Below, in pieces: positions 53,438 to 61,911 of a DNA stretch of 64,000 nt. The DNA comes from Chryseobacterium hagamense (GTDB lineage: Bacteria > Bacteroidota > Bacteroidia > Flavobacteriales > Weeksellaceae): contig NZ_BJYJ01000001.1 of assembly GCF_007991455.1 (NCBI RefSeq), positions 62,001-126,000 of the forward strand, in the 5' to 3' direction. The notes beneath the pieces are model-generated. The model made no database searches, was not told the DNA's origin, and saw nothing but the letters and a program-made list of their open reading frames with translations. The stretch's first letter is position 1; each line of letters begins with the position of its first letter. Made by a program: the position numbers and the translations under genes.

Positions 53438-54235
53438 TTATTCAATGACTTTCGTCTGGAATCGCTCCGTGTGTGCGGAAAAATAACCCAATGCGCCGTT
53501 GCTGATGTTGCTTGGCGGATTGGCCGGTGTTACGCCCGATCCCGCACCGCCATCCAGGATCTGAAGCAGCGCGGAGTAATAGGTAAATATATTCTGGTCG
53601 ATGCACTGCATTTTTACATGAATGGTATCGCCTGCCTTTACTTGAATGCCGTCTTTGTCATTAGGCATCAGCAAAGGCCTTTGGTTGGATAAACCATTGT
53701 TGACGTTATCTGAAAATTCTGCAAAAAACTTCTGAGCACTGTTGTTCACCGAATAGATAAAAAGATACCGGTTGCCCAGTGCGGAAGGATCGGTAAAAAC
53801 CGGCAGCAGCGTATAGGTGGTTTCCCCGGCTACCTGGAAGGAATCCTGATCCAGTCCGTCGAAAGGTACCGGCTGGGGCATGGTACTCTGGGCAGAATAC
53901 TGCCGGCCTTCCGCCGTCACTTTCAGGGTATAGGTTCTTCCCGGCTGGGCGGCAAAAGTATTGGTGACATAATATCCGTCTCCGGCGTAGGTCAGGGTCT
54001 CGGTTTGTCCGGTATTGTCGCTTACCGTCACCTGCGCATCTTCAATGGTGGTGTAAGGTGCAGATGAGGTATAGGCTACCGTTCTGGTGATTTTAACGAG
54101 GTAAGGTCCGCTCGCGTCGGTAATATTTCCTTCGATGACAATTTTTCCGCTTTGGTCCTGCAGGTCGAGATTGATATCTTTTTCACAAGAAGCAAGAAAC
54201 AGCAGGGACAGTATACTTAACAAAAGGTTTTTCAT
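53438..54235 (-). CDS. DUF4249-domain lipoprotein
   Basis: A 265-residue exported lipoprotein: signal KNLLLSILSLLFLASC with Cys17, then EKDINLDLQDQSGKIVIEGN, the conserved start of DUF4249, and beta-rich sequence (TYTLKVTAEGRQYSAQSTMP). It sits 3 bases after the TonB-dependent receptor at 54239 and is the usual partner of such receptors in Flavobacteriia; the pair probably handles a substrate at the outer membrane. Function in detail is unknown. Confidence 0.9.
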   Translation of the reverse strand: MKNLLLSILSLLFLASCEKDINLDLQDQSGKIVIEGNITDASGPYLVKITRTVAYTSSAPYTTIEDAQVTVSDNTGQTETLTYAGDGYYVTNTFAAQPGRTYTLKVTAEGRQYSAQSTMPQPVPFDGLDQDSFQVAGETTYTLLPVFTDPSALGNRYLFIYSVNNSAQKFFAEFSDNVNNGLSNQRPLLMPNDKDGIQVKAGDTIHVKMQCIDQNIFTYYSALLQILDGGAGSGVTPANPPSNISNGALGYFSAHTERFQTKVIE

Positions 54236-54238
54236 CGG

Positions 54239-56575
54239 TTAAAATTTAAAGTTATAGGTAATGTTCGGGACCCATCTGAACAGCGAGGTCTGTACGGCAC
54301 GGAAGGTTCCCGGATTATCGGGATTGTCTTTGAAAGCAATGGAATAGGCGTTTTCCCGTCCGTAAATATTATAAACGCCGAAAGACCAGGAACCTCTGAA
54401 GCGACTGTTGCCCTGCGGTTCGTATGTCGCGTTCAGGTCCATCCTGTGATAAGCAGGCATCCGGTCGGCATTTCTGCTGCTGTACTGGAGGATCGACTGT
54501 TCGTTCAGTACATATTTTCCTGTCGGAAAGGTGACTGCATTTCCGGTGCTGTAGACAAATAATCCTGAAAAAGACCATTTGGGATTCAGCTGGTAGGTGG
54601 CTACCACGGCCAGGTCGTGGGTTTTGTCTATCCTTGCATTATACCATTGGTCATCATTGATTCCGTCGATCTTTCTTTCGGTTTTGGATAAGGTATAGGA
54701 AATCCAGCCCGTCAGTTTTCCGCTTTTCTTTTTGGCGATCAGTTCCAGGCCGTAAGCCCTTCCTTTCCCGAACAGCAGTTCACTTTCCACATCGGCTGCG
54801 GTATCGAAGGCAATCTGGGCGCCGTTTTTATAATCGATCTGGTTCTGCATGGACTTGTAGTACACTTCAGCATTCAGCTCATAATTGTTGTTGTTGAAAT
54901 TACGGCTGTATCCGAAGCTTATCTGGTCTGCAATTTCCGGCTTCACGGTATAGCTGGTTCCGATCCACTGGTCCGTAGGGTTTCCGCTTCCGCTGTTGCT
55001 TAAGAGATGCAGGTTCTGGGTATTCCGGGCATAGCCTCCTTTGATGCTGCTGAACTCGTTCAGCCGGTAATTGGCCGTTATCCTCGGTTCGGCATTTACA
55101 TAGGTTTTCCCCAGCTTGCCCTTCTCGAGGAATTCCGAACCGGCAAGCACCCCTTGCTCATACAGGTTATAGGTATCGCCACCCAGGACACTGAACAGCG
55201 AAAGCCTCAGCCCGTAATTAATGGTCAGTTTTTCGGCAGCTTTAAAATCGTCATTGATATACACGGCATTTTCCCAGGAATAGCGCGGATTTCTCGGATA
55301 GCTGCTAACACTGGTTCCCGAGGCACTGCTCGGGGTAATAATGTGATATACCGACTGCAGCCCGAATTTTACCGAATGCTTATTACCGGCAAACCACGTG
55401 AAGTCCTGCTTCAGGTTCCAGTCTTCGATTTTGGAAGACAGGCCGAACGTATTTTTATTGCTGCTAACACTGAAATCATAATTGTAATTGCTGTAAATCA
55501 GCGAGGTATTGGAAAATAATTTACTGCTGATAATACTGTTCCAGCGGAGGGTTGCCGTTGTATTTCCCCAGTTTGAAGCAAAGGTATCGCCAAGTCCAAG
55601 TACATCCCGTCCGAAATATCCGGATAAATACAGGCGGTTATTTTCATTCACCTGATAATTGGCTTTTAAATTCAGATCATAGAAGTACAGCTTGTTGTCT
55701 TTGAAGTCATCCGTGGCTTTCAGGAACAAATCGGCGTACGTTCTTCTTCCTGAAACGATAAAAGATGATTTCTCCTTTTGAATCGGCCCTTCAACACTTA
55801 ACCGGCTGCTGATGATTCCTATTCCGCCGTTGACGTTGTAGGCTTTATTGTTTCCGTCTTTCATTTTGACGTCGAGTACCGAAGAAAGGCGTCCGCCATA
55901 CTGTGCCGGACTGTTTCCTTTGATGATGCTGGCATCTTTCAGTGCATCGCTGTTGAAGGTGCTGAAGAATCCGAGCAGATGGGAAGCGTTGTACACCGTT
56001 GCCTCGTCCAGCAGGATCAGGTTCTGGTCCGTAGCACCGCCCCGGACACTGAAGCCGCTGTTCCCTTCTCCATTGCTCTTGATGCCCGGTAACAGCTGGA
56101 TGGTTTTCATCACATCCCTTTCGCCGAACAGGACCGGCAGCTTTTCAATATTCTTAATGCTGACCGTTTCCGTGCCCATCTGGGCAGAAGTCAGGTTCCT
56201 GTCTTTTTTGATGCCTGAAACAACAACCTCGTCAATGGTTGCCATACGGTCTTCGCTTTCTCCTGCATCCAGCAGCAGATCCTGCTTGGTATCATCTTCC
56301 ACCGAAACAGTTTGCTGAAAGTCCTTAAAGCCGGGATTGGAAATGATCAGGTGGTAGTTTCCTTTCGGCAGGGACAGGGAATAAAACCCGTAATCGTTTG
56401 ATATAACTGAAATGCCGGGATCTTCCGCCACTTTTACCGTAACACCGATGAGCAATTCTCCGTTTTTCTTATCTTTTACCGTACCGCTCACCGAATGATT
56501 CTGCTGGGCAAAAACAACCGTGCTGAAACAGATCGCGGTGGCTGAAGTGGCGGTTTTCAGGGATATTATCTGCAT
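54239..56575 (-). CDS. TonB-dependent receptor with CarboxypepD-like N-terminal domain
   Basis: A 778-residue outer-membrane receptor. ATG 56575 gives the signal (QIISLKTATSATAICFSTVV, FAQ); an upstream ATG at 56629 adds 18 residues without function. Then a CarboxypepD-like domain (VSGTVKDKKNGELLIGVTVK, then YGFYSLSLPKGNYHLIISNP), a TonB-box-like stretch, the plug (SVRGGATDQNLILLDEATVY), and the 22-strand barrel. The end of the barrel is WVPNITYNFKF with the usual final aromatic. It is co-transcribed with the DUF4249 gene. Confidence 0.9.
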   Translation of the reverse strand: MQIISLKTATSATAICFSTVVFAQQNHSVSGTVKDKKNGELLIGVTVKVAEDPGISVISNDYGFYSLSLPKGNYHLIISNPGFKDFQQTVSVEDDTKQDLLLDAGESEDRMATIDEVVVSGIKKDRNLTSAQMGTETVSIKNIEKLPVLFGERDVMKTIQLLPGIKSNGEGNSGFSVRGGATDQNLILLDEATVYNASHLLGFFSTFNSDALKDASIIKGNSPAQYGGRLSSVLDVKMKDGNNKAYNVNGGIGIISSRLSVEGPIQKEKSSFIVSGRRTYADLFLKATDDFKDNKLYFYDLNLKANYQVNENNRLYLSGYFGRDVLGLGDTFASNWGNTTATLRWNSIISSKLFSNTSLIYSNYNYDFSVSSNKNTFGLSSKIEDWNLKQDFTWFAGNKHSVKFGLQSVYHIITPSSASGTSVSSYPRNPRYSWENAVYINDDFKAAEKLTINYGLRLSLFSVLGGDTYNLYEQGVLAGSEFLEKGKLGKTYVNAEPRITANYRLNEFSSIKGGYARNTQNLHLLSNSGSGNPTDQWIGTSYTVKPEIADQISFGYSRNFNNNNYELNAEVYYKSMQNQIDYKNGAQIAFDTAADVESELLFGKGRAYGLELIAKKKSGKLTGWISYTLSKTERKIDGINDDQWYNARIDKTHDLAVVATYQLNPKWSFSGLFVYSTGNAVTFPTGKYVLNEQSILQYSSRNADRMPAYHRMDLNATYEPQGNSRFRGSWSFGVYNIYGRENAYSIAFKDNPDNPGTFRAVQTSLFRWVPNITYNFKF

Positions 56576-57154
56576 GTAAGTTTGTTTATTATTGGAATCA
56601 GAGCCTAAATATAGCCTATTCCTTCTCAATCAGACAAACATCCGGTGAATTTTGTTAAACTGCCATGAAAATACCGGGTAACAGTCATCTGATTTAATTT
56701 GAATCAGAGAATATTAATTAGCGTAAACTCGAAGAAGAAACCGGAATGAACAGGTCCGAAGATAGAAGCAGGATGCGGGAAGTTTCTCTTGTCAAAAATA
56801 CGGTCAAAGGTATTGGCAATCAGGCGAAACATTTTGTCATGTTATCGAAGAGAATTCTATTAAAAAAGACTGACCGAATTAACCCTAATCGTATTCTTTA
56901 ATTAAAAGGCGGAATTTAAGTTAAATACGGCCGAATTCACGTTAATTTAGTTCAGTTCAACCAGATTACGTTATATTAGATTTATTATCAGAATGGATGG
57001 TTGTGTTTAATTATCAATATCTCGATTATAATAATGACGCCAGGAACTTCCCGCTTCCTCCTTCCAGCCTCCTGATCGGATTTCTGTACAGTGTTCCCGT
57101 TGTCTGAATGAATACCATTTAAATATACTATTTTTGCGAAAACTTCTGCCGGTT
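56576..57154. repeat. Divergent spacer with two dispersed-repeat copies
   Basis: A 579-base gap between the receptor and the cytochrome c peroxidase. The dispersed repeat occurs at 56757-56795 and, inverted, at 57043-57074 (GGAACTTCCCGCTTCCTCCT, CCAGCCTCC). Between the copies is AT-rich DNA without a gene. Confidence 0.55.
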
Positions 57155-58321
57155 ATGAAAAATGCTTTAAGCTGGATCCTTGTTTTATTTTTGGTTGCTT
57201 CACTTTTGCATAACTGCCTGAACAATACCGTACAGAAAGAGATCAGTCAGAAAAATGCTTTTATGGATCACCTGAGGAAACTCTATTCTTCCGGGGATGT
57301 TTCACAATGGCCGAAACCGGTGCTGGATCCTGAATCCCTTTCTTCTTTTGCGGAAATCGGGCATTTGCCCGAAACTCCGTTTCCTGAAGACAATCCGTAT
57401 TCGCCGGAAAAAGAGCTATTAGGGAAAGCACTTTTTTTCGATCCGAGGCTTTCCAGGTCGAATCAGATTGCCTGTGCTTCGTGCCATGATCCTGAACTGG
57501 GCTGGTGTGATAACCGGACGTTCTCCTTCGGCCACGACCGGCAGTCGGGAACCCGCAATGCCATGAGTATCCTGAATGTGGCTTATGCGAGATCCCTGTT
57601 CTGGGACGGCCGGGCAGGTACCCTGGAAAAGCAGTCGCAGATGCCGATTGAAGATGAAAAGGAAATGGGAGAGCACATCGATATCGCCGCCGGAAAAATT
57701 TCAAAGATAAAAGGATACGAAGTATTATTCGAAAAAGCATTCGGTGACAAGTCAGTAACCAAAGACCGGATCTCCAAAGCCATTGCTACCTTTGAAAGGA
57801 CGGTGAAAAGCGCTCCCGGAAAATTCGATCTGTTTATCGATGGTAAAGCAGATGCCTATACCAACGATGAACTGATGGGGCTGCATCTTTTCCGGACGAA
57901 GGCACAATGTATCAACTGTCATAATTCCGGATATTTTTCCAGCAACCGTTTTGAAAATATAGGAACTTCTTTAATGGGTGAGAAAGGAGAGGATTTGGGA
58001 AGGTATCCTGTTACGAAAAATCCTGAAGATGCAGGTAAATTCAGAGTACCGGGATTACGGGAAGTATCGCGGACCGGTCCGTGGTTCCATAACGGTTCAA
58101 TGAAAACCTTAACGGAAGTAATCCGTTTTTACAGCATGGGAAATCCCGAGCATACCCTGAAGAGGGCGACGGTTCATGAAGGTACAGCTCTGCAGTCCCA
58201 GAAATCGGGGATGGTGAGAATGCTGGAGCTGTCGGATGAAGAAATTTTCCAGCTGGAAGCGTTTTTAAGAACGTTATCATCAGCACCCGGAACTGTAACG
58301 GTTCCCGAACTGCCAAAATAA
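57155..58321 (+). CDS. Di-haem cytochrome c peroxidase
   Basis: A 388-residue exported enzyme of the CcpA/MauG family reducing H2O2 with electrons from cytochrome c. The two haem-binding motifs are CASCH at 107-111 and CINCH at 252-256; the family signatures GKALFFDPRLSRSNQIAC, DGRAGTLEKQ and VPGLREVSRTGPWFHNGSM are intact. I start at ATG 57155, which gives the hydrophobic signal (ALSWILVLFLVASLLHN) best; a start at 57134 adds MRKLLPV. It probably lies in the periplasm. A hairpin overlaps its stop (58320). Confidence 0.9.
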   Translation: MKNALSWILVLFLVASLLHNCLNNTVQKEISQKNAFMDHLRKLYSSGDVSQWPKPVLDPESLSSFAEIGHLPETPFPEDNPYSPEKELLGKALFFDPRLSRSNQIACASCHDPELGWCDNRTFSFGHDRQSGTRNAMSILNVAYARSLFWDGRAGTLEKQSQMPIEDEKEMGEHIDIAAGKISKIKGYEVLFEKAFGDKSVTKDRISKAIATFERTVKSAPGKFDLFIDGKADAYTNDELMGLHLFRTKAQCINCHNSGYFSSNRFENIGTSLMGEKGEDLGRYPVTKNPEDAGKFRVPGLREVSRTGPWFHNGSMKTLTEVIRFYSMGNPEHTLKRATVHEGTALQSQKSGMVRMLELSDEEIFQLEAFLRTLSSAPGTVTVPELPK

Positions 58322-58347
58322 AACCTCCGGAAATTCCCGGAGGTTTT
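58320..58347. terminator. Bidirectional terminator after the peroxidase
   Basis: Arms AAAACCTCCGG and CCGGAGGTTTT, immediately at the stop codon; followed by ATTTT and serving the convergent T9SS gene as well. Confidence 0.85.
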
Positions 58348-58402
58348 ATTTTGAACTGCTGTAACTCAGATTACCTCTGAATTTCAAGTTTTGAATGGAT
58401 TA

Positions 58403-60388
58403 TCAGTCTCTGTTTTTTACGAGGATCCATCCCGAATATTTGACAGGGGTATTTTTTTTATCATTTTCATTCCATGTAATGGAGAACCAGTAGCTTCCCG
58501 TGGATATCTTTTTACCACCGGAAGTTCCGTCCCACTTGTATTTGTTCAGACGGTCGCCATGGTGGATTTCCGCACCGTACCGGTCGAATACACTGAACTG
58601 GAGGTTCTTTTTGCCGGCAAGGGCAGAATAATCAATCCCGTCGTTTACACCGTCGCCGTTTGGCGTAATCACATTAATCAAATTAGGGACAACGATAGTG
58701 ACACTGATAGGATCACAGTCGTAGGCATCTTTTACATAAATCATGGCATCACCTCTCGGAACATTTTTAAATTCATTGGAATCCTGCCATTTTACCCCGT
58801 CAAGGGAATATCTGTAAGGTGTCGTTCCTCCGTTAGCATGCACGGTAACCACATTGTTGATAATATCAATACCCGAAATAACAGGCTGTTCTGAAGCATA
58901 CACTTTCACCGGCTGGGTAACCACGCAGTTTCCGGTTTTCAGTTTTACCCAATAAGTTCCTACGCCGACATTGCTGATAGCCTGTGTGCTGGCACCCGTG
59001 CTCCACTGATAGCCGGTGAATCCCGGACCCGCGTCGAGTGTCGTGGTATCTTCCATGCAGATGGTTTTTTCTTCCAGGACGTTTGAATAAACCGGCGAAA
59101 TAACTTCCAGCGTTACTTTGGCAATATTAAAACATCCGGCAGAATTGGTTACCCTTACATAAATTACTCCGTTCGGTGCAATGTAGTTAGCCGGGTCGGG
59201 AATCATATTCGTCTGATTCTGTGCGTCTGTAAGGGAGGGGTAATAGGTTTTGATCAGGCCTGTTGCTGTTCCCGTTACTGTTGCCGAAGTAAGATTGAAT
59301 AATCCTGTGGAAGGCTTGTTTTCAATAAAACAGGTTCTCAGTGAAGTGTCGTTGACGGTAACGGTAGGAGCTACCTGCAGATTGATGGTTGCATCGTTAT
59401 TGTCGCATAAGACCTGTGCCGGATCCCTGATCACCACTGAAACGGTGGTGTTGCTATTGTACTGGAAATCGGCAGGATTCGTAATCGGGGCTCCGCCCGT
59501 GTAATAGGCGAAAGTATAGTTGTTGGGGTTCGCGGTAAGCTGGGAATTAAGTGCCGTTAGATTGATATGGGCCATTCCCGTAACATCCGGACAGATATTC
59601 TTGGTAATGGAAGCCTGCAACAGCGGGACTTTATCCACAAAAACTTTTACATTCTTAATCGAGTGTCTGGACCGGTTTCCACCCGTAGAAGCGGAAAAGC
59701 CGAAAAAGCCCACCGTCATCCCGGCAGCGGTTCCGGACGGAGCAAAGGACTGGTTACAGATCACATTTCCGTTGATGGTAATCCTCACGATCCAGTTGGC
59801 CGGAGCAGCCGGGTCCACCTGCGCGGTCACTTCCACATGTTTGTAAGCCGTTCCCTGAAAAGGCAGGGTAGTGTTCATATCCGGCGAATGGAAAGAACTT
59901 CCCGGAACGTTAAAGAATTCCACATTATTGGTATCGGTGGTATTGGTGACCTGTCCGTACGCTACATGGACTTTACTCATCACGGCAGTGGTGGTATTGT
60001 TATAGGTATCGAGTCCTACAATGAAACCCACTGCATTCTGCGATACACCGAGCCCGGATCCCAGGACGCTGGCTACCGGAGGATTGGCAAGATACCAGAA
60101 GGCAAGCCCGTCTCCGTTGGCGGCCTGGTTGGAATCCATTCTGAAGTCAAACTCCACTCTCCACTTATCACAGTATTTCAGGTTGATGGGATCATTCAGT
60201 CTGATGGAGCCGGACTGGTTGTTGGTATCGGGCGTCAGTTGCACGAAATCCGTATTAACTACTGTAGGGGCTACCATAGTCCAGCCGGTCGTATTCACAG
60301 GGTTACCTGCCAGCTGATACGTTTGCGATAAGAGTCTTCCTGAACATGAGAGTAAAAAAATAAAGAATAAAAGATAGTTTTTTCTCAT
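58403..60388 (-). CDS. L-type-lectin-like protein exported by type IX secretion (type B sorting domain)
   Basis: A 661-residue secreted protein with signal KNYLLFFIFLLSCSGRLLSQ. Residues 25-260 are an L-type lectin/ConA-like jelly roll (SIRLNDPINLKYCDKWRVEF, DFRMDSNQAANGDGLAFWYL, FIVGLDTYNNTT). Residues 260-500 are Ig/PKD-like repeats. The last 85 residues (LINVITPNGDGVNDGIDYSA and VFDRYGAEIHHGDRLNKYKW, ending WILVKNRD) are the gliding-motility type B T9SS signal, so it is exported through the outer membrane and anchored or released. It likely binds or processes glycans. Confidence 0.9.
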   Translation of the reverse strand: MRKNYLLFFIFLLSCSGRLLSQTYQLAGNPVNTTGWTMVAPTVVNTDFVQLTPDTNNQSGSIRLNDPINLKYCDKWRVEFDFRMDSNQAANGDGLAFWYLANPPVASVLGSGLGVSQNAVGFIVGLDTYNNTTTAVMSKVHVAYGQVTNTTDTNNVEFFNVPGSSFHSPDMNTTLPFQGTAYKHVEVTAQVDPAAPANWIVRITINGNVICNQSFAPSGTAAGMTVGFFGFSASTGGNRSRHSIKNVKVFVDKVPLLQASITKNICPDVTGMAHINLTALNSQLTANPNNYTFAYYTGGAPITNPADFQYNSNTTVSVVIRDPAQVLCDNNDATINLQVAPTVTVNDTSLRTCFIENKPSTGLFNLTSATVTGTATGLIKTYYPSLTDAQNQTNMIPDPANYIAPNGVIYVRVTNSAGCFNIAKVTLEVISPVYSNVLEEKTICMEDTTTLDAGPGFTGYQWSTGASTQAISNVGVGTYWVKLKTGNCVVTQPVKVYASEQPVISGIDIINNVVTVHANGGTTPYRYSLDGVKWQDSNEFKNVPRGDAMIYVKDAYDCDPISVTIVVPNLINVITPNGDGVNDGIDYSALAGKKNLQFSVFDRYGAEIHHGDRLNKYKWDGTSGGKKISTGSYWFSITWNENDKKNTPVKYSGWILVKNRD

Positions 60389-61085
60389 AGGATAAAATTT
60401 AGTTTTATTTAAAAAGGAGTATATTTCCTTTTATGATTATCTTGATTTAAAGTATTTACAGCAAATGATTGAGATATCTGAAAATATACCGCTTTGATTT
60501 TAGTGAAATGACAGCTGGTCTCATTTATTTATAAATTGAATTAAAGTGTAAATTTATGGAAATATTTATAAAATGATTTGTTTTATTTCTCAATGTTTTC
60601 TTAAATACGGTATATCTGTATAATATTGTTAAATTATTCCCCTTTAAGTTATGTTGTGATATTGAAAATAACTGAAAAAGTTATTGTATATCCGGTAACA
60701 ATATATAAATCATGAAATGCTTCTTTACTTCGGATGTAAAATATTAATTTGGTTTTTAACAATTTATTTGAATTTCTGCAACCGCTCATTTCTACAAATG
60801 AAAAAATAAAAGCAGCTTTATTTACATAATGCTGCTTACCCTAAGATTAATTTAAGTATAACTTAATGATGTACTTTAAAATGAAAATCCTTTTGGAATT
60901 ATTATTAAATTTTAAAAATGAGACCACTCCCCAATCAGAGTGATCCCGATATAAAATATTCCCTTATATTTTACGTGAAAAACATCTACCTTATTCCGGT
61001 GTTTTGTTTTGAGTAAAATTATATATTTAGAATATATTATTTAACATTATTGTAATATTAAGCAAATAAAACTTTAAAATAGATA

Positions 61086-61113
61086 TTGAAAAGAATAATA
61101 TTCTGTACATTTG
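61086..61113 (+). promoter_or_regulatory. Promoter of the Lrp gene
   Basis: TTG at 61086-61088 and TACATTTG at 61106-61113 match the Bacteroidota -33 and TAnnTTTG -7 elements, with 17 bases between them. The ATG is 33 bases after the -7 element. Confidence 0.7.
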
Positions 61114-61146
61114 TGTAATTGATCACCTATAAAAGAATAATATTCT
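61092..61146. promoter_or_regulatory. Two identical palindromes around the Lrp promoter
   Basis: AGAATAATATTCT (six-base arms, central A) occurs at 61092-61104, between the -33 and -7 elements, and again at 61134-61146, directly before the ATG. The two are exactly 42 bases apart, four helical turns. Placement on both sides of the start point fits autorepression by the Lrp-type protein encoded next. Confidence 0.75.
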
Positions 61147-61608
61147 ATGGAACACCTTGACAGTAAGGATATGCAGCTGCTAAGACTGCTTCAGAATGAT
61201 GCAAAATTAACGGTAAAAGAACTGGCAAAAGAAGTTAATCTTTCTCCGTCACCGGTTTTTGAAAGGGTAAAGAGACTTGAACAGGAAGGGTATATAAAAA
61301 AATATGCCGCCATTCTGGATGCCGAAAAGCTTAATCTCGGTTTTACCGTCTATTGCCAGCTGAAGTTAAAAAGCAACGACAGCTACCTCGCGGTGGAGTT
61401 CGAACGTGAAATTTTAGAAATTGAAGAAGTGGCCGAATGCTACAGCATCTCCGGGGATTTTGATTTTCTGCTGAAAGTCCACGTGCGCGATATGAAACAA
61501 TATCAGAACTTTGTCTTCAACATCTTAGGTGCCGTACCCTCGATCGGAAGCACACACAGTACTTTCGTCATGGCTCAGGTGAAAAACACGCATGGATTGA
61601 TGATTTGA
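61147..61608 (+). CDS. Lrp/AsnC-family regulator
   Basis: A 153-residue feast/famine regulator. The N-terminal helix-turn-helix reads LDSKDMQLLRLLQNDAKLTV and KEVNLSPSPVFERVKRLEQE; the C-terminal RAM ligand-binding fold includes VAECYSISGDFDFLLKVHVR and TFVMAQVKNTHGL. Typical length. Two identical palindromes overlap its promoter, so it is probably autoregulated. It is a single gene; a hairpin lies at 61645. Confidence 0.95.
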   Translation: MEHLDSKDMQLLRLLQNDAKLTVKELAKEVNLSPSPVFERVKRLEQEGYIKKYAAILDAEKLNLGFTVYCQLKLKSNDSYLAVEFEREILEIEEVAECYSISGDFDFLLKVHVRDMKQYQNFVFNILGAVPSIGSTHSTFVMAQVKNTHGLMI

Positions 61609-61911
61609 CCCCGTGATTCAGATATATTCCGCTTTTAAATAAAAAAATCCTGCAGCCTAATTATATCACTGCAGGATTTATTGTTTAATGTGAAATCAGA
61701 TATATTTAGTTTTATATCAAATGGAAAATAGAAGGTCGCGTTTCTGAGTGAGGAATTAAACAAAGCCATCTTTGCTAAAGCGGCAAATATTCCCACTCGA
61801 TAATCAACACCTCTGATGCAGTATTGACATAAGGAACTTCCGGCATCCAACTTCCTTCTTCCGGCCTGGCAATCTGATGTATTCTTCGGATTTATGTTAA
61901 TTTATAAAGTC
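61609..61911. repeat. Convergent spacer with terminator and one dispersed repeat
   Basis: A 303-base gap. It holds the terminator at 61645-61679 and, at 61832-61870, an inverted copy of the dispersed repeat (GGAACTTCCGGCATCCAACT, CCTTCTTCCGGCCTGG). Confidence 0.6.
61645..61679 (+). terminator. Terminator of the Lrp gene
   Basis: Arms AAATCCTGCAG and CTGCAGGATTT with a 13-base loop, about 35 bases after the stop; the core equals that of the terminator at 17092. Confidence 0.8.

Larger units (their letters stand above)
60389..61146. other. Long AT-rich region before the Lrp gene
   Basis: A 758-base, very AT-rich gap between divergent genes. Most of it shows no coding character. The last 60 bases hold the Lrp promoter and two palindromes (listed). 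I see nothing else. Confidence 0.55.

Noticed and set aside
59567..60331. A 254-codon plus-strand frame over the T9SS lectin-like gene
   Set aside because: The minus-strand gene has a signal peptide, lectin domain and type B sorting domain; the plus-strand frame has no recognisable domain.
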